Positions 44,486-55,321 of a DNA stretch of 64,000 nt are shown here, one piece after another. The notes under the pieces are model-generated. The model saw only the letters and a list, made by a program, of their open reading frames with translations, was not told the DNA's origin and ran no database searches. Numbering within the stretch: position 1 is the first letter of the stretch; each line of letters begins with the position of its first letter. Source of the stretch: Piliocolobus tephrosceles (lineage: Eukaryota; Chordata; Mammalia; Primates; Cercopithecidae). The position numbers and the translations under genes were made by a program. Where the stretch lies: NCBI RefSeq assembly GCF_002776525.5, contig NC_045436.1:47142616-47206615 (forward strand). The letters are read 5' to 3'.

Positions 44486-46079
44486 TACCCATACAGACTG
44501 TTACTGTTTGGTCTTGCTAGATCCATGGGTCTTCTCTGTTTGATGTCAGTGTTGCTTCCTCATGGTAAAGAGGAGAACATCATTAACTAGTTGCAATCCT
44601 AGTCTGCAGCCGAACTGGTTGCCTTCAAAATATTTTATCATACTGGAGCCCTGACAACTCTCATCTTTATTCTTATTGTGACAAAGCAGGTCCTCACTGA
44701 ATTTAATAGTGCAAGCAAAACCATACTGACATCCTGGAGAATTCAATTGTCTCCTGATGCGATTGGTTTACCTGGGCAGAAACATTTCCCCATGCATGCA
44801 TGCACATCCATTGCCCCGACGGGAGTTATCTTCTGCCTGGTCAGGGGTCTCCGTGAGAAGCCAGGCATGCCTTTAACCTTTAAATATATGCTTCATTATT
44901 TTATCAGGTAAAATACAGAATTTGCCAATTTATGCAATTTTCCACAAAGAGAACTTTCTCCTGAAACTTTATGTATTTATGTATTTCTGTATTGTTATTT
45001 TTGGATGATGTTAAATCAAGATACGTTCCTGTTACTGGGCACAGGGGCCTGGTTGCAAAATTCTGAATATAGTTGTCCTACAACGATGGTAGCCTTCAAA
45101 GAAGTTTTCCTTTTTCCCAATGAGAGGAAAAGAACAGAAAAGTCAGAGGCAAATCCCCATCTGGATTGTATTTCTGGTTTTACCTTTTCTTGACATTATT
45201 TAGCATTTGGCTGATCCTTACTTAACCAGACTTTCTAGGTGTGATCCTGTCCATTCACACTCTATCTTGCAAATTCCAGGTGTGCAGATGGTTTTTAAGC
45301 GATTTGACAGTGTGAAATATATCTAGATTACTAGGATGAATTCCTGCCTTCAGAAATGTTGCGACATTGTTGTGATGTGAACAAGTTTAATGCTTCACTA
45401 TTGAAAGGCTATGTCATCAGCATAACTGAGACTTGCTCAGTGGTTTTTTTTTTTTTTTTTTTTTTTTGGAGATGGATGGCAAATAATTGATTCAGCAGTT
45501 TATATCTAAGCACTGTTTGGAAACCAAATCAAGAGCCATAGGTGTGTAGCATCATCAAGCATCCATTGCTCCCTGCCTGGACATCAGCCGTCACAGGCCA
45601 CGAAACCTGTTTAACCAGAGGTCCATTCAGCACCCAAGAATATAGCTAATCATGTGATGCCTCACATCCCTGTCATCCTGAGATACCACCTACACCACAG
45701 GCACTTTCTCTCATTTATCTTTCCCTATTGTATTACCCTCTTTTGCTACGGACTTAGTTGGCCATGACTGTCTTCTCCTGATCATCTCACTTTTAAAATA
45801 TAACATGATGTTCATGGAGTCTTCTGTTTCTATGAAAAACAGTCTCTTTCACCTTCCACTTCTTTGGGGAATGTTTTCTTTCTTTCTTTGTCTTAATAGA
45901 AACCTGGCTTTATTCTCATAAGGACTGCTTCCTTGCTGCCTCCTCTCATGTAGGCAGGCCACACATCAGAGAGCCCAGAAGCAGGGTTACCATTTTCCTA
46001 GTGCCACAAGATGCCCTTTAAGTTGTAATAATCTCATTTACAATTACAGATGCCTGGCTATATATATCTTCACTCCTAT
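44486..46079. other. unique intronic sequence with T24 run
   Basis: Mostly unassigned. A poly-T run occupies 45444-45467 without an adjoining Alu. Confidence 0.45.
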
Positions 46080-46760
46080 TTGTTATGCTTATTGTTCAAA
46101 CTCCTGGTCCTCCAGACTTTTCTACTAGGCACACAGTCTTTCCCTAGTCCTCAGGCCCTGACTGTGATCCTTCAGGGTGATTTCAGTTTTCATGCAAGTT
46201 ACTCATCTAACACCCTTGATGCATAGTTTCTTTGTCTTGCTGGCTCTAGAGACTAACACCACCACTCCATTTCAGCCACTTATTTCCTCTGTGCCTATAC
46301 CCTGAACTTCTCACTTCTCATCCCTTAGACCTGAATACTTCTCTCATCTCCCAATATATTAAACATATTACATCTTTCTTTTTTAATGGCTTCCGAATCC
46401 AGCCTTGGTCACATTGTGAATAATACATTCTGTGCTTCACTTTTTTCTCACTGCACTAGCAGGCAAAATCCCAACACTATGGCCACTATACTGCCATTCT
46501 TCTCCAGGTTGCTGAGCACTGCTGGAGAAAGCCTCTCAGCTAGTCAGACTGAGGCCCCCACAAATCTGTGGTCTCCAAGTTCCACCACATCCATACAACT
46601 TCTTTGACACATGCTTGCTTGTTTCCTCACCCAGTGCTCACGGAAACCAGCTCAAAACTCTGCTTTTCTTCTCAAAGCTCGTACCGCACTGCTTCAGAAT
46701 TTCCTCTCAACACATGACTCTGCCTCTTTTTAGTTCAATTCATAATGAGTATTTAAAACA
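46080..46760 (+). mobile_element. L2 LINE ORF2 region, sense, decayed
   Basis: 'gtgatttcagttttcatgcaagttactcatctaacaccctt' followed by '...accactccatttcagccacttatttcc' resembles the L2 ORF2 endonuclease-region phrases 'gtgacttcaatatccatgtggatgacccatctaacaccct' and 'ccacttcagccacccactccc'. Coding capacity is gone. Confidence 0.6.
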
Positions 46761-47059
46761 TAACAGATATAAAGAAAAACATTTTTTCTATTACCCATTT
46801 TAAGAAATACAACTTTCCTGATACAGTTGAAGAATACTTGTTCCCCTCCCTGATCACGTTAATCATGTACCTCCTTAATTTCTTTGTAATGTATCTCTTG
46901 TGTATGTACCCTTAAGCAATATATATAGGTTGATGCAATATATGATTTTTAGTGGGAGAAATATCAATTGCTTTTGCACCAAGCTGTAGAACCAAAGAGT
47001 ATTGTTTTACAGGGTTTAACAATGTCTGTAAATACCATCCCCTCTCTCTCTGTCTGCCT
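46761..47059. other. unassigned intronic sequence
   Basis: No confident call. Confidence 0.4.
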
Positions 47060-48476
47060 TCCTGCCACTCACTACTTCTCTTTTCTCAGTATTTTGTGAA
47101 GTTTATCTATGTTGCTTCATAAAATGAAGAGCTCCTCATTTTCTCTACTACAAAGATTGAATAAATCACAATATAGTATCTACCTTCTTGTTGATGGACA
47201 ATTAGCTTGTTTTCAATATTTTATTAGAACCTGATTTGCTATAAACATTCTCTAATTATCTTTTGATATGCATTTGTAAGAGTTTATCTACATTATATGC
47301 TTAGAGGTAAAATTACTTTTTAACTTTACTGGATATCACCAAATTATTTTTCATTGTGGTTGAAGTACCTGCAGTTTATAAAAGTTTATATTACTCTAGA
47401 TCTTCATCAATATTTGAGGTTTTGAAACTAAAATATTTACTTATTGATGGTTATATTTTATATATAATTTGTTTTAGTTTACATTTCCCTGATACTAGTG
47501 AAGTTGATAATCATTTAATATGTTTCTGGGTAATTTGTGTTTAATATATTTAAATTACTTGTTTATATATTTTGATAGTTTTTTCCTATTGTTTTTACTT
47601 TTTTATTGATTTGCTCACATGATTAATATATTCTGGAAACTTAATCTTCATCAGCTATGTTTATGACACAGATTATTTTCTTTATCCTGCTTATTTTAGA
47701 GTTAATTTGCATTTTTTGTAGTTATGAAGTAAAAGATCATTGATTTGAGACCTTGTTTTCTGATATAAACATTTAATACAACAAATTTCCCTCCAATCAT
47801 ATTTTGATATGTAGTATAGTGATTTTATTTTGATACAAGTAAATGCCAATGTTTTTTGTGACTTTCTGCTTTATCAATTACTTGAAAATATATTGTTTAA
47901 TTTTCAAATATTTTGAAATTGTTAGTAATTTCTAGGTGAATCTTCTTGTGGTCAGAAAATGCACTTGTTATGATTTCATTTATTTTAAATTTGTTAAGGT
48001 TTCTTTTACGAGTCAGGATAGAAGCTATCTTAGTGAATATTCCATAAGCACTTTGAAAAAATATGTATTCTATTGTTAGGCAAAGCATTTTATAAGTGTC
48101 AATTAGGTCAAGTTGTTGGTAGTGTTGTCTAAGTATTTTATATCCTCATTGGTTTTCTGTTTACTCTGACAATTAGAGGAACATTTTTGTCCTCAGGTAT
48201 TGTGAATTTGTCTATTTTACTTCTATCAGTTTTTGCTTTGTCTATTTCCAAATTTTTAGGTACATTCACATTTAAGATCATTATGTCTTCTTGATGAATT
48301 AACCATTTTATAATTATATAACGTAATGTGCATGTTAGTGTTCCTTAATGTGAAATCTATTTCGTTTGACATTGATGTAGCCACACCAATTTTCTTATGA
48401 CTAACATTTGCATCATATATATTGTTCTATCTCTTTGTTTCTAACCTGTCTATGTAATTATATTTAAATATAACAC

Positions 48477-48776
48477 TTTTTTTTTTTTTTTTTGAGACGA
48501 AGTCTCACTCTGTCACCCAGGCTGGAGTGCAGTGGACGGATCTCAGCTCACTGCAAGCTCCGCCTCCCAGGTTCATGCCATTCTCTTGCCTCAGCCTCCC
48601 GAGTAGCTGGGACTACAGGTGCCCGCCACCATGCCCGGCTAATTTTTTGTATTTTTTTAGTAGAGATGGGGTTTCACTGTGTTAGCCAGGATGGTCTCGA
48701 TCTCCTGACCTTGTGATCCTCCCACCTTGGACTCCCAAAGTGCTGAGATTACAGGCATGAGCCACCGTGCCCAGCC
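48477..48776 (-). mobile_element. AluY SINE in the L1M, antisense
   Basis: Complete antisense AluY-like element with a T17 tail and 'gcagtggacggatctcagctcactgcaagctccgcc', close to the Old World monkey variant. Flanks AATATAACAC and AATATGATAC form an imperfect target-site duplication. Confidence 0.93.
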
Positions 48777-48851
48777 AATATGATACATATTTTAAATGCA
48801 TAGTCAGCTTTGCTTTTCTTATCCAAGCTGGCAATCTCTATCTTTTAATTG

Positions 48852-48898
48852 GTGTGTGTGTGTGCGTGTGTATGTGTGTGTGTGTTATATGTGTGTTG
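48852..48898 (+). repeat. (GT)n microsatellite, interrupted
   Basis: GT units with GC and AT interruptions inside the L1M. Confidence 0.85.
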
Positions 48899-49296
48899 GG
48901 GGAAGCTGTTTGCATTAAATATAATTATTGATATGGTTGGATTAAATATCATTTTGATAGTCACTTTCTATTTATTACATCTGTTACTCTTTTCCCCTGC
49001 TTTTAGATGAGGTGCATTTTTTTTTGTTACTGTTTCATCTCCACTATGTATTTATCAGGTATATTTATTTGAAGAAATTATTAGTGGTTACTACAGGGAT
49101 TACCATATACAGTTTAATTAATCACAGTCTACCTTCAAATATTTTAGTTGTATAATTGTATACTGTACTTTTAGTATAAGAACTATACTCTATACTTTCA
49201 ATTTCTTCCTTTCATCGTTTTTGCTATTGATGTTTCATGTCATCCTTTTATATACACTGTAATCACATAATGCTCTGCTACTATTTTTACACTAGA

Positions 49297-49530
49297 CAAA
49301 TGGTTGGAAAACTCTGGCCTGTAGGCCAAATCCAGAATACCAATTACTTTTGGAAATAAAGTTTATTGTAACACAATTATGTCTATTTATTTATATATTA
49401 TCAATTATTGCTTTCACACTATGATAGCAGAATTGAATGGTTGTGACAGAGGCTATATGGCCCACAAAATCCAAAATATTTACGCCGTGGTCCCTAACAG
49501 AAATCTGCCAACCTCTGCCTCAGACAATTG
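49297..49530 (-). mobile_element. hAT-type MITE in the L1M
   Basis: 'ctggcctgtaggccaaatccagaa', 'aataaagtttattgtaacacaattatg', 'gacagaggctatatggcccacaaaatccaaaatattta' and 'aatctgccaacctctg' match the antisense of a common mammalian hAT MITE ('ggccagatagtaaatattttaggctttgtgggcca...gccaacccctg'). Flanking 'CTAGACAA' and 'TCAGACAA' fit a decayed 8-bp duplication. Family name uncertain. Confidence 0.75.
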
Positions 49531-50350
49531 TCTTTAGTAATCACTAAAAGCAAGAAAAGATGAAATTGACATTTACTTTCCTTTATATTACTTATGATAC
49601 TGCTCATTTGCTTTACAGATTCAAGCATCTCTCTGTTGTTATACTCTCTATGTTATATCGTGAAAAGCCATCTTAACGTTTCTTGCAATGCAGGTCAGCT
49701 GATAATGAATTTGTCAGTTTTGTTTATCTGGATAAAAGCTTTCATTTTTCCTTAATTTTAAAAATTATTTTTACTTTGTACAGAATTCTGAGTTGACATG
49801 TTGTCTTTCAGAACATTAAAGATGTTAATTCATTAACTTTTGAAATAGTTTTTAATAAAAAGTCCACGGTATTTCTTACCTTGTTACTTTATATGTAATT
49901 TGCTTGTTTGCTGTAGCTGCCTTCAAAAGTTTCTCAACTAAAATTCCACTTTACATCTAACCATCATTTTGGCTTTGAAGCCGCACCTGATTTTATCTTT
50001 GAATTGCAGTAGTTGGAATATAATGTTTGTGGGAGTGTTTTGGTTTGGGGGTTTCGGTATGCTTGATTATTGGTGTATGTATACGTGTTTGTGTGTGCAT
50101 GCTTGCTCTGTTGATGTTTTATACGTTTCTTGGATCTTGATGTTTTGTTCTTGTATTTGATATTTTTCAGTGTTTTTGGCAAATTCACAGTCATTATCTA
50201 TTCAAATAATTACTTTTTTCTATTTTGTCTTCTAAGATTCAAATAACATATGTACTAGACTGCTTGAATTGCCACAGTCTACTGTGGATACTCTTTTATG
50301 CTTTTTTGCTTATCGTGCTTTTTCACTCTTTGTGTTTAAGTCTGGATAAT

Positions 50351-51317
50351 ATCTTTTTTTTCTTTTTTTAAATTATAATTTAAGTTCTGGGATACATGTG
50401 CAGAATGTGCAGGTTTGTTACATAAGTATACATGTGCCATGGTGGTTTGCTACACCCATCAACCCGTCATCCAGGTGTTAAGTCTCGCATGCATTAGGTA
50501 TTTGCCTAATGTTCTCCCTCGCCTTGCCCTCCACCCGCTGACAGGCCCTGGTGTGTGATGTTCCACTCCCTGTGTCCATATGTTCTCATTGTTCAACTCC
50601 CACTTATGAGTAAGAACATATGGTGTTTGGTTTCTTGTTACTGTATGTGTTTGCTGAGAATGATGGTTTCCAGCTTCATCCATATTCCTGCAAAGGACAT
50701 AAACTCATTCTTTTTTGTGGCCGCATAGTGTTCCATGGTGTATATGTGCCATATTTTCTTTATCCAGTCTATCATTGATGGACATTTGGGATGGATCCAA
50801 GTCTTTGCTATTGTGAATAGTACTGCAGTAAACATACATGTGCATGTGTCTTTATAGTAGAATAATTTATAATCCTTTGGGTATATACCCAGTAATGGGA
50901 TTGTTGGATCAAATGGTATTTCTGGTTCTAGATCCTTGAGGAATCACCACACTGTCTTCCACAATGGTCGAACTAACTTACACTCCCACTAATGGTGTAA
51001 GTGTTCCTATTTTTCCTCATTCTCTCTAGCATCTGTTGTTTTCTGACTTTTTAATGATCAACATTTTAACTGGTGTGAAATGGTATCTCATTGTTGTTTT
51101 GATTTGAATTTCTCTAATGACCAGTGATGATAAGGTTTTTTTTCATATGTTTGTTGGCCACATAAACGTCTTCTTTTGAGAAATGTCTGTTCATATCCTA
51201 TGCCCACACTATTTGATGGGGGTGTTTGTTGGCATCCTACAGAATGAGAGAAAATTTTTGCAATCTATCCATTTGACAAAGGTCTAATATCAAGAATCTA
51301 CAAGGAACTTAAATGTA
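50351..51317 (-). mobile_element. L1PA with 5' inversion (twin-priming) and perfect TSD
   Basis: 50359-51225 is an antisense L1PA 3'UTR/ORF2 end. About 51226-51313 is L1 ORF2 in the opposite, sense orientation ('cagaatgagagaaaatttttgcaatctatcc'). The perfect 14-bp target-site duplication TAAGTCTGGATAAT flanks both parts (50337-50350, 51318-51331), so they are one insertion with a 5' inversion. Confidence 0.93.
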
Positions 51318-51632
51318 TAAGTCTGGATAATTGCTATTAGCCTACCTTCAAGTTCACTGATTGTTTTCTTGCCTGTGTCAAACCTACTGGTGAGCCAGTC
51401 AAAGGCATTCTTTATCTCTGTTATTATATTTTATTTACATTTCTAGCATTTTGGTTTTGTCCTTTCTTATAGCTTCTATCTCTGCTAAAATTCCCTATCT
51501 GGTCATGCAACTTGTCCACTTTTTCCACTAGAGTTTTTAGCATATTCCCTTTCTGTTAGTTCTAATACCTGGGTAATATCTGAGTCTGGGTCTCTTGGTA
51601 TATATTTACATATATATTTTTTTTTTTTTTTG

Positions 51633-51750
51633 CTTTTGCTTTTGACACTTTTTCATCCTTCTCCTCTTCTGCCCCACTTTTCCTTTTCTTTCTCTTCTTT
51701 CTCCCTCTCCTTTATCTTATTCTCTTCTTCCTCCTCTCTTTATTCTACTT
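51633..51750 (+). repeat. polypyrimidine tract
   Basis: About 115 bases almost wholly C and T. Confidence 0.75.
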
Positions 51751-52426
51751 TAATATTAAATTGTGCTTAGAGAGCAGTTTGGATGGCTGGAGACTGCTCT
51801 CCACTGTCCACTCTCTACTTTAAGCTTTCTTGGAAGTTTCTACCTATGAGAGGTTCATTATTTGTGCTCACATGCCCCCTCTGGTGGGAGGTAGCCTTCT
51901 GTCACTTGTTTCTTGGTGTCTCATCCTGGTGGTGGGGGCAGAGGCATTCTCTATCCTCATCTTTCATGCTTGGTTGTAGACAGGCCCTATGTTCTTGGGT
52001 CTTGGGGTGGGACTTTCTCAGTGATCCGGTCACTCTATATTAATAAAGGATCAGGGGATCTCTAATGGTCTCATCCCAGGAAGATTTACTGGTCCTCCCT
52101 TGCTAATTTCAATGAGTCTTCACCTACCGTCAACAGGGTCTGCCATTTTTGTTCTGTAGGAAAGAGGATCCAAGTGGGTCTTTGTATATTTCCTGCAATG
52201 ACTGCTGCTCCCCTTCAGCAGGCATGTACCTCAAAGGGACACTTTCTCCAGGCACCTACTCTGCTTCCAGTCATTCTCATGAGCATTTGGGTGAGGTCCA
52301 TAAAGAAGACCTTTTAGTGCAGAATGCTCTTGAGTAAAGATTCTCAGGAGTGTTACATTCTCATGCTAGCCCACAAATGACATTATGTATTTTGGCTGAA
52401 TTCTTATTACCAGCTTTTTTGAGGTC
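51751..52426. other. unassigned intronic sequence
   Basis: GC content is higher than in its neighbours. Possibly the 5' part of the adjacent L1M or another old retroelement, but no family was recognised. Confidence 0.35.
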
Positions 52427-52785
52427 TGACGTGGTTTGGTTGTGTCCCCACCCAAATCTTACCTTGAATTGTAATGGTCCCCATGTGTCAAGGGCAGAGG
52501 CAGGTGGAGATAATTGAATCATGGGATCAGTTTCCCCCATACTGTTCCCATGGTAGTGAATAAGTCTCATGAGATCTGATGGTTCTATAAATGGGAGTTC
52601 CCCTGCACAAGCTCTCTCTTGTCTGTTGCCGTGTAAGATGCGCCTTTGCTTCTCCTTTGCCTTCCATCATGATTGTGTGAAGCCTCTCCAGTCATATGGA
52701 ACTGTGAGTCCATTAAACCTCTTTTCTATATAAATTACCCAGTCTCAGGTATGTCTTTATTAGCAGTGTGAGAACACACTAATTT
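52427..52785 (+). mobile_element. MST/THE1-type MaLR solo LTR, sense
   Basis: 'tgacgtggtttggttgtgtccccacccaaatct' to 'tgtctttattagcagtgtgagaacacactaattta' is a complete MaLR LTR of about 359 bp. It includes the ACAAGCTCTCTCTTG and 'ccattaaacctcttttct' (polyadenylation) regions. No internal part adjoins. Confidence 0.92.
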
Positions 52786-52984
52786 AGGGCCTGACATCTC
52801 TTCCTGCCATGCTGTGCTCCACAGAGACATGTAAATTTCCTTAGGTATCCAACTAGTTGGTTGCCCTGAGACCTCATCTGTTTCACCAGTTAAGGAAAAC
52901 TTATGATTTCGTGCATCATTTAAGTTTTTCTTGAAGTTAGGGTTGGAGTCATTCTTTATATCTTTGTACATCCTAAATGGAAAC
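52786..52984. other. unassigned intronic sequence
   Basis: A 78-codon minus-strand frame (52971-52735) crosses the LTR boundary and is not considered a gene. Confidence 0.35.
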
Positions 52985-53470
52985 CGGAACCTTCTATGTT
53001 ACAAACACATTTTCCTAGTCTGTGGTTTGTTTTCTCACTTTTTATGGTAACTTTTGCCCACAGAACATTTTAGTTTTAAAGTAGTCAGATTTATTCATCT
53101 TTTTTTTTTTTTTTGAGATGGAATCTTGCTCTGTTGCCCAGGCTGGAGTGCAGTGGCACAATCTTGGCTCACTGCCTCCTGGGTTCAAGCAATTCTCCTG
53201 CCTCAGCCACCCATATAGCTGGGATTACAGGCGCATGCCACCATGTCCAGCTAATTTTTTTATTTTTTAGTAGAGACAGCTTTTCACCATGTTAGCCAGG
53301 CTGGTCTTGAACTTCTGACCTCATGATCCACCCACCTCAGCCTCCCAAAGTGCTGGGATTACAGGTGTGAGCCACAGTGCCCAGCCCATGTTTCTCTTTA
53401 TGGTCTATGCTTTTGAAGTTGGGTTGAAAAATCTTTTCCTACATTGAGTTCATAAATATTCTTTTTTATT
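52985..53470 (-). mobile_element. decayed antisense L1M fragment split by an Alu
   Basis: 'cctagtctgtggtttgttttctcac' before the Alu and 'atggtctatgcttttgaagttgggttgaaaaatcttttcctac' after it match the antisense L1M ORF2/3'UTR region ('tgtggcttgtcttttcattttc', 'tttaagaaatctttgcctac'). Confidence 0.65.
53101..53386 (-). mobile_element. Alu SINE, antisense
   Basis: T-run, then complete antisense Alu with a small internal deletion ('ctcactgcctcctgggttc' lacks about 12 bp). Ends 'gtgagccacagtgcccagcc'. Confidence 0.94.
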
Positions 53471-54219
53471 TAAGAAAAAAAACAAAGCCATTGGTAACAG
53501 CACCATGAATTTCAGATCATGCTTCATTTTCTACTCACCTTCCTTTCTTTAATTATAGTGGATTGTACCAACTGGATTTTGCCTTGCTTGTATCTCCTTA
53601 ATGTTCAATTATTTTTTTCTCTCTCTTTTCTGGCCATGTTACTTCAGCATTTAAATGTACTCATGTGTCCCAATTATTAAGAAAAAAAAAGTTATATCTT
53701 AACTCAGTGGCCTTATCTGCTTGAGAAATATCAGCTAGGTGGAGTGATAACACTGTTCCCTCTGTTGTTCCTACCTGCTGCTCCTCCCGTCACTGACCAC
53801 GCCTTTTCCAACCAAATTCTTTTCTTGTCCCCTTAAATATTTTTGCACCTTAAGGTTGATTTCTCAGTCCTCTCTTCTTCTCACTATATGCATTTTTTTC
53901 GGTGACTTCATGAATTCTTTCGTTTTAACCATTAGCCAAATACACTTCACCAAAGATACTTCTCTAGCCTTAATATTTCTCCAGAAAATTTAGACCCATA
54001 TGTTTCTATTTTAAGGCACCTCAGAAACAACACGAGTAAAACTAAATTATTTATCCTTGACTAAAATTCCTTTTCTTTTATTCTCTCCTGATAGGTTAGT
54101 GGTATGTAATATACTAGGTAGCATGATCTTTCTCTTTTGCATGAATTCAACTCTGATATGACATCTAACTCTATCACCAACATCAGGTAATTCTATTTAA
54201 TAACTTAGAATCTAGATTC
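53471..54219. other. unassigned intronic sequence
   Basis: No confident repeat or exon. Confidence 0.4.
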
Positions 54220-55321
54220 TGTTCTCTAATCATTTACTTCTATCTTGGCTTAACCCTCATTATTATTTTATTTTCCTTGAATATTAAAATAACCTCTGAA
54301 TAGGTTGATTTTCTTATCAAGCTACTACCTTTCAGTGCAATCTTTACTTTGACACTCTAGTGGGTTTTCTAAAATTCACATATGATCATGTCACTCTCTT
54401 GCTTAAGTTTATCTAATGTGGTTTCTTTCTGCTCTCATAATTAAGCTTATTCTCTCTAGTCTGGCCTTCAAGCTTTTTCTCTGCTCTCTGCTTATCTTGC
54501 TAGGTTTTCTCTGGAAGCAATTCTCATTTCCTATAAGGAATAACCACTACCATACACACACAAATCTAATGGACAACATGAGGACTGTGGTTAATAATAG
54601 TATTTTATTCAGTGTTTTTGCTAAATGAATAGATTATAGCTGCTCTTGCCATAGGGGTCAAAATAGGTAAATGTATAAGATGATGACTATGTTAACTTGT
54701 TCCACCAAAGTAACTATTTTGTCATATATGTGTATCTTATAACGTCATGTGTGTATCTTAAATATATACAATAAAATGTATTTATTTTAAAAAGAAGGGT
54801 ACTCAAAGTTTTCAAGTTGAGTTCTAAGAAGGTATTTTTAAAGCTCCATGAGAGAAAAAGTGAGGGCAAGGAGTGAATAATGGGCAGGGATTAATAGGAC
54901 TTGTATTTCCCAACCCACCCCAAACAGAGCAGCTCTGCTTTTATCTATTTTACATATAAGCCATTATATTTCATATGAAAAATTTTCATTGACAGGATAA
55001 AAGATATTAGCAAAACCAACATCTTGTATTTAGCCAAACTGAACTACTTGCAGTTCTCTGACTTGTCATATTCTTATTTTCCCACATCTTTCATTCCTGC
55101 TGCTTCATTGGCCTGGAATTGCCAGTACTCTCACCTTCGCCTAGTTCACTTCCTGGAGCCTCTTCCATGCAGTCATCTTTGATTTATTTGAGCGCTTATT
55201 TGGTGCTCTTTCCTTCTGCCCTATACTCTGATAATATCCCTTTCATGGCAGTTATCACATTCCATTGTAACTATTCACTTGATTTCCTCCTAGTAAGACT
55301 GAATTCTTTTAAAGACCAATC
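54220..55321 (+). mobile_element. L2 LINE 3' region, sense, split by an L1M tail
   Basis: 'attcacatatgatcatgtcactctcttgcttaag...ctctagtctggccttcaagc' and, after the inserted tail, 'ttggcctggaattgccagtactctcacc...cctggagcctcttccatgc...gagcgcttatttggtgctctttccttctgcc' follow the L2 3'UTR order. The L2 end is cut off at the junction with the next L1. Confidence 0.72.
54540..54797 (+). mobile_element. L1M 3' end inserted in the L2, sense
   Basis: 'taatggacaacatgaggactgtggttaataatag...gatgatgactatgttaac...tatcttaaatatatacaataaaatgtattt' is the terminal 3'UTR of an old L1M with a short A-rich tail. Confidence 0.7.

Larger units (their letters stand above)
47060..51620 (-). mobile_element. long decayed antisense L1M with nested insertions
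   Basis: Ordered antisense ORF2 phrases include 'tcttgtggtcagaaaatgcacttgttatgatttc', 'taagtgtcaattaggtcaagttgttggtagtg', 'aattattgatatggttggatta', 'cttgcaatgcaggtcagctgataatgaattt' and, beyond the nested L1, 'ttcactgattgttttcttgcc'. It is a long L1M copy carrying an Alu, a GT repeat, a hAT element and a 5'-inverted L1. All frames are broken. Confidence 0.82.

Noticed and set aside
45444..45467. Poly-T run as an Alu tail
   Set aside because: No Alu body or target-site duplication adjoins it on either side.
47060..48480. Possible unique AT-rich gene region with several frames
   Set aside because: Ordered matches to antisense L1M ORF2 explain it.
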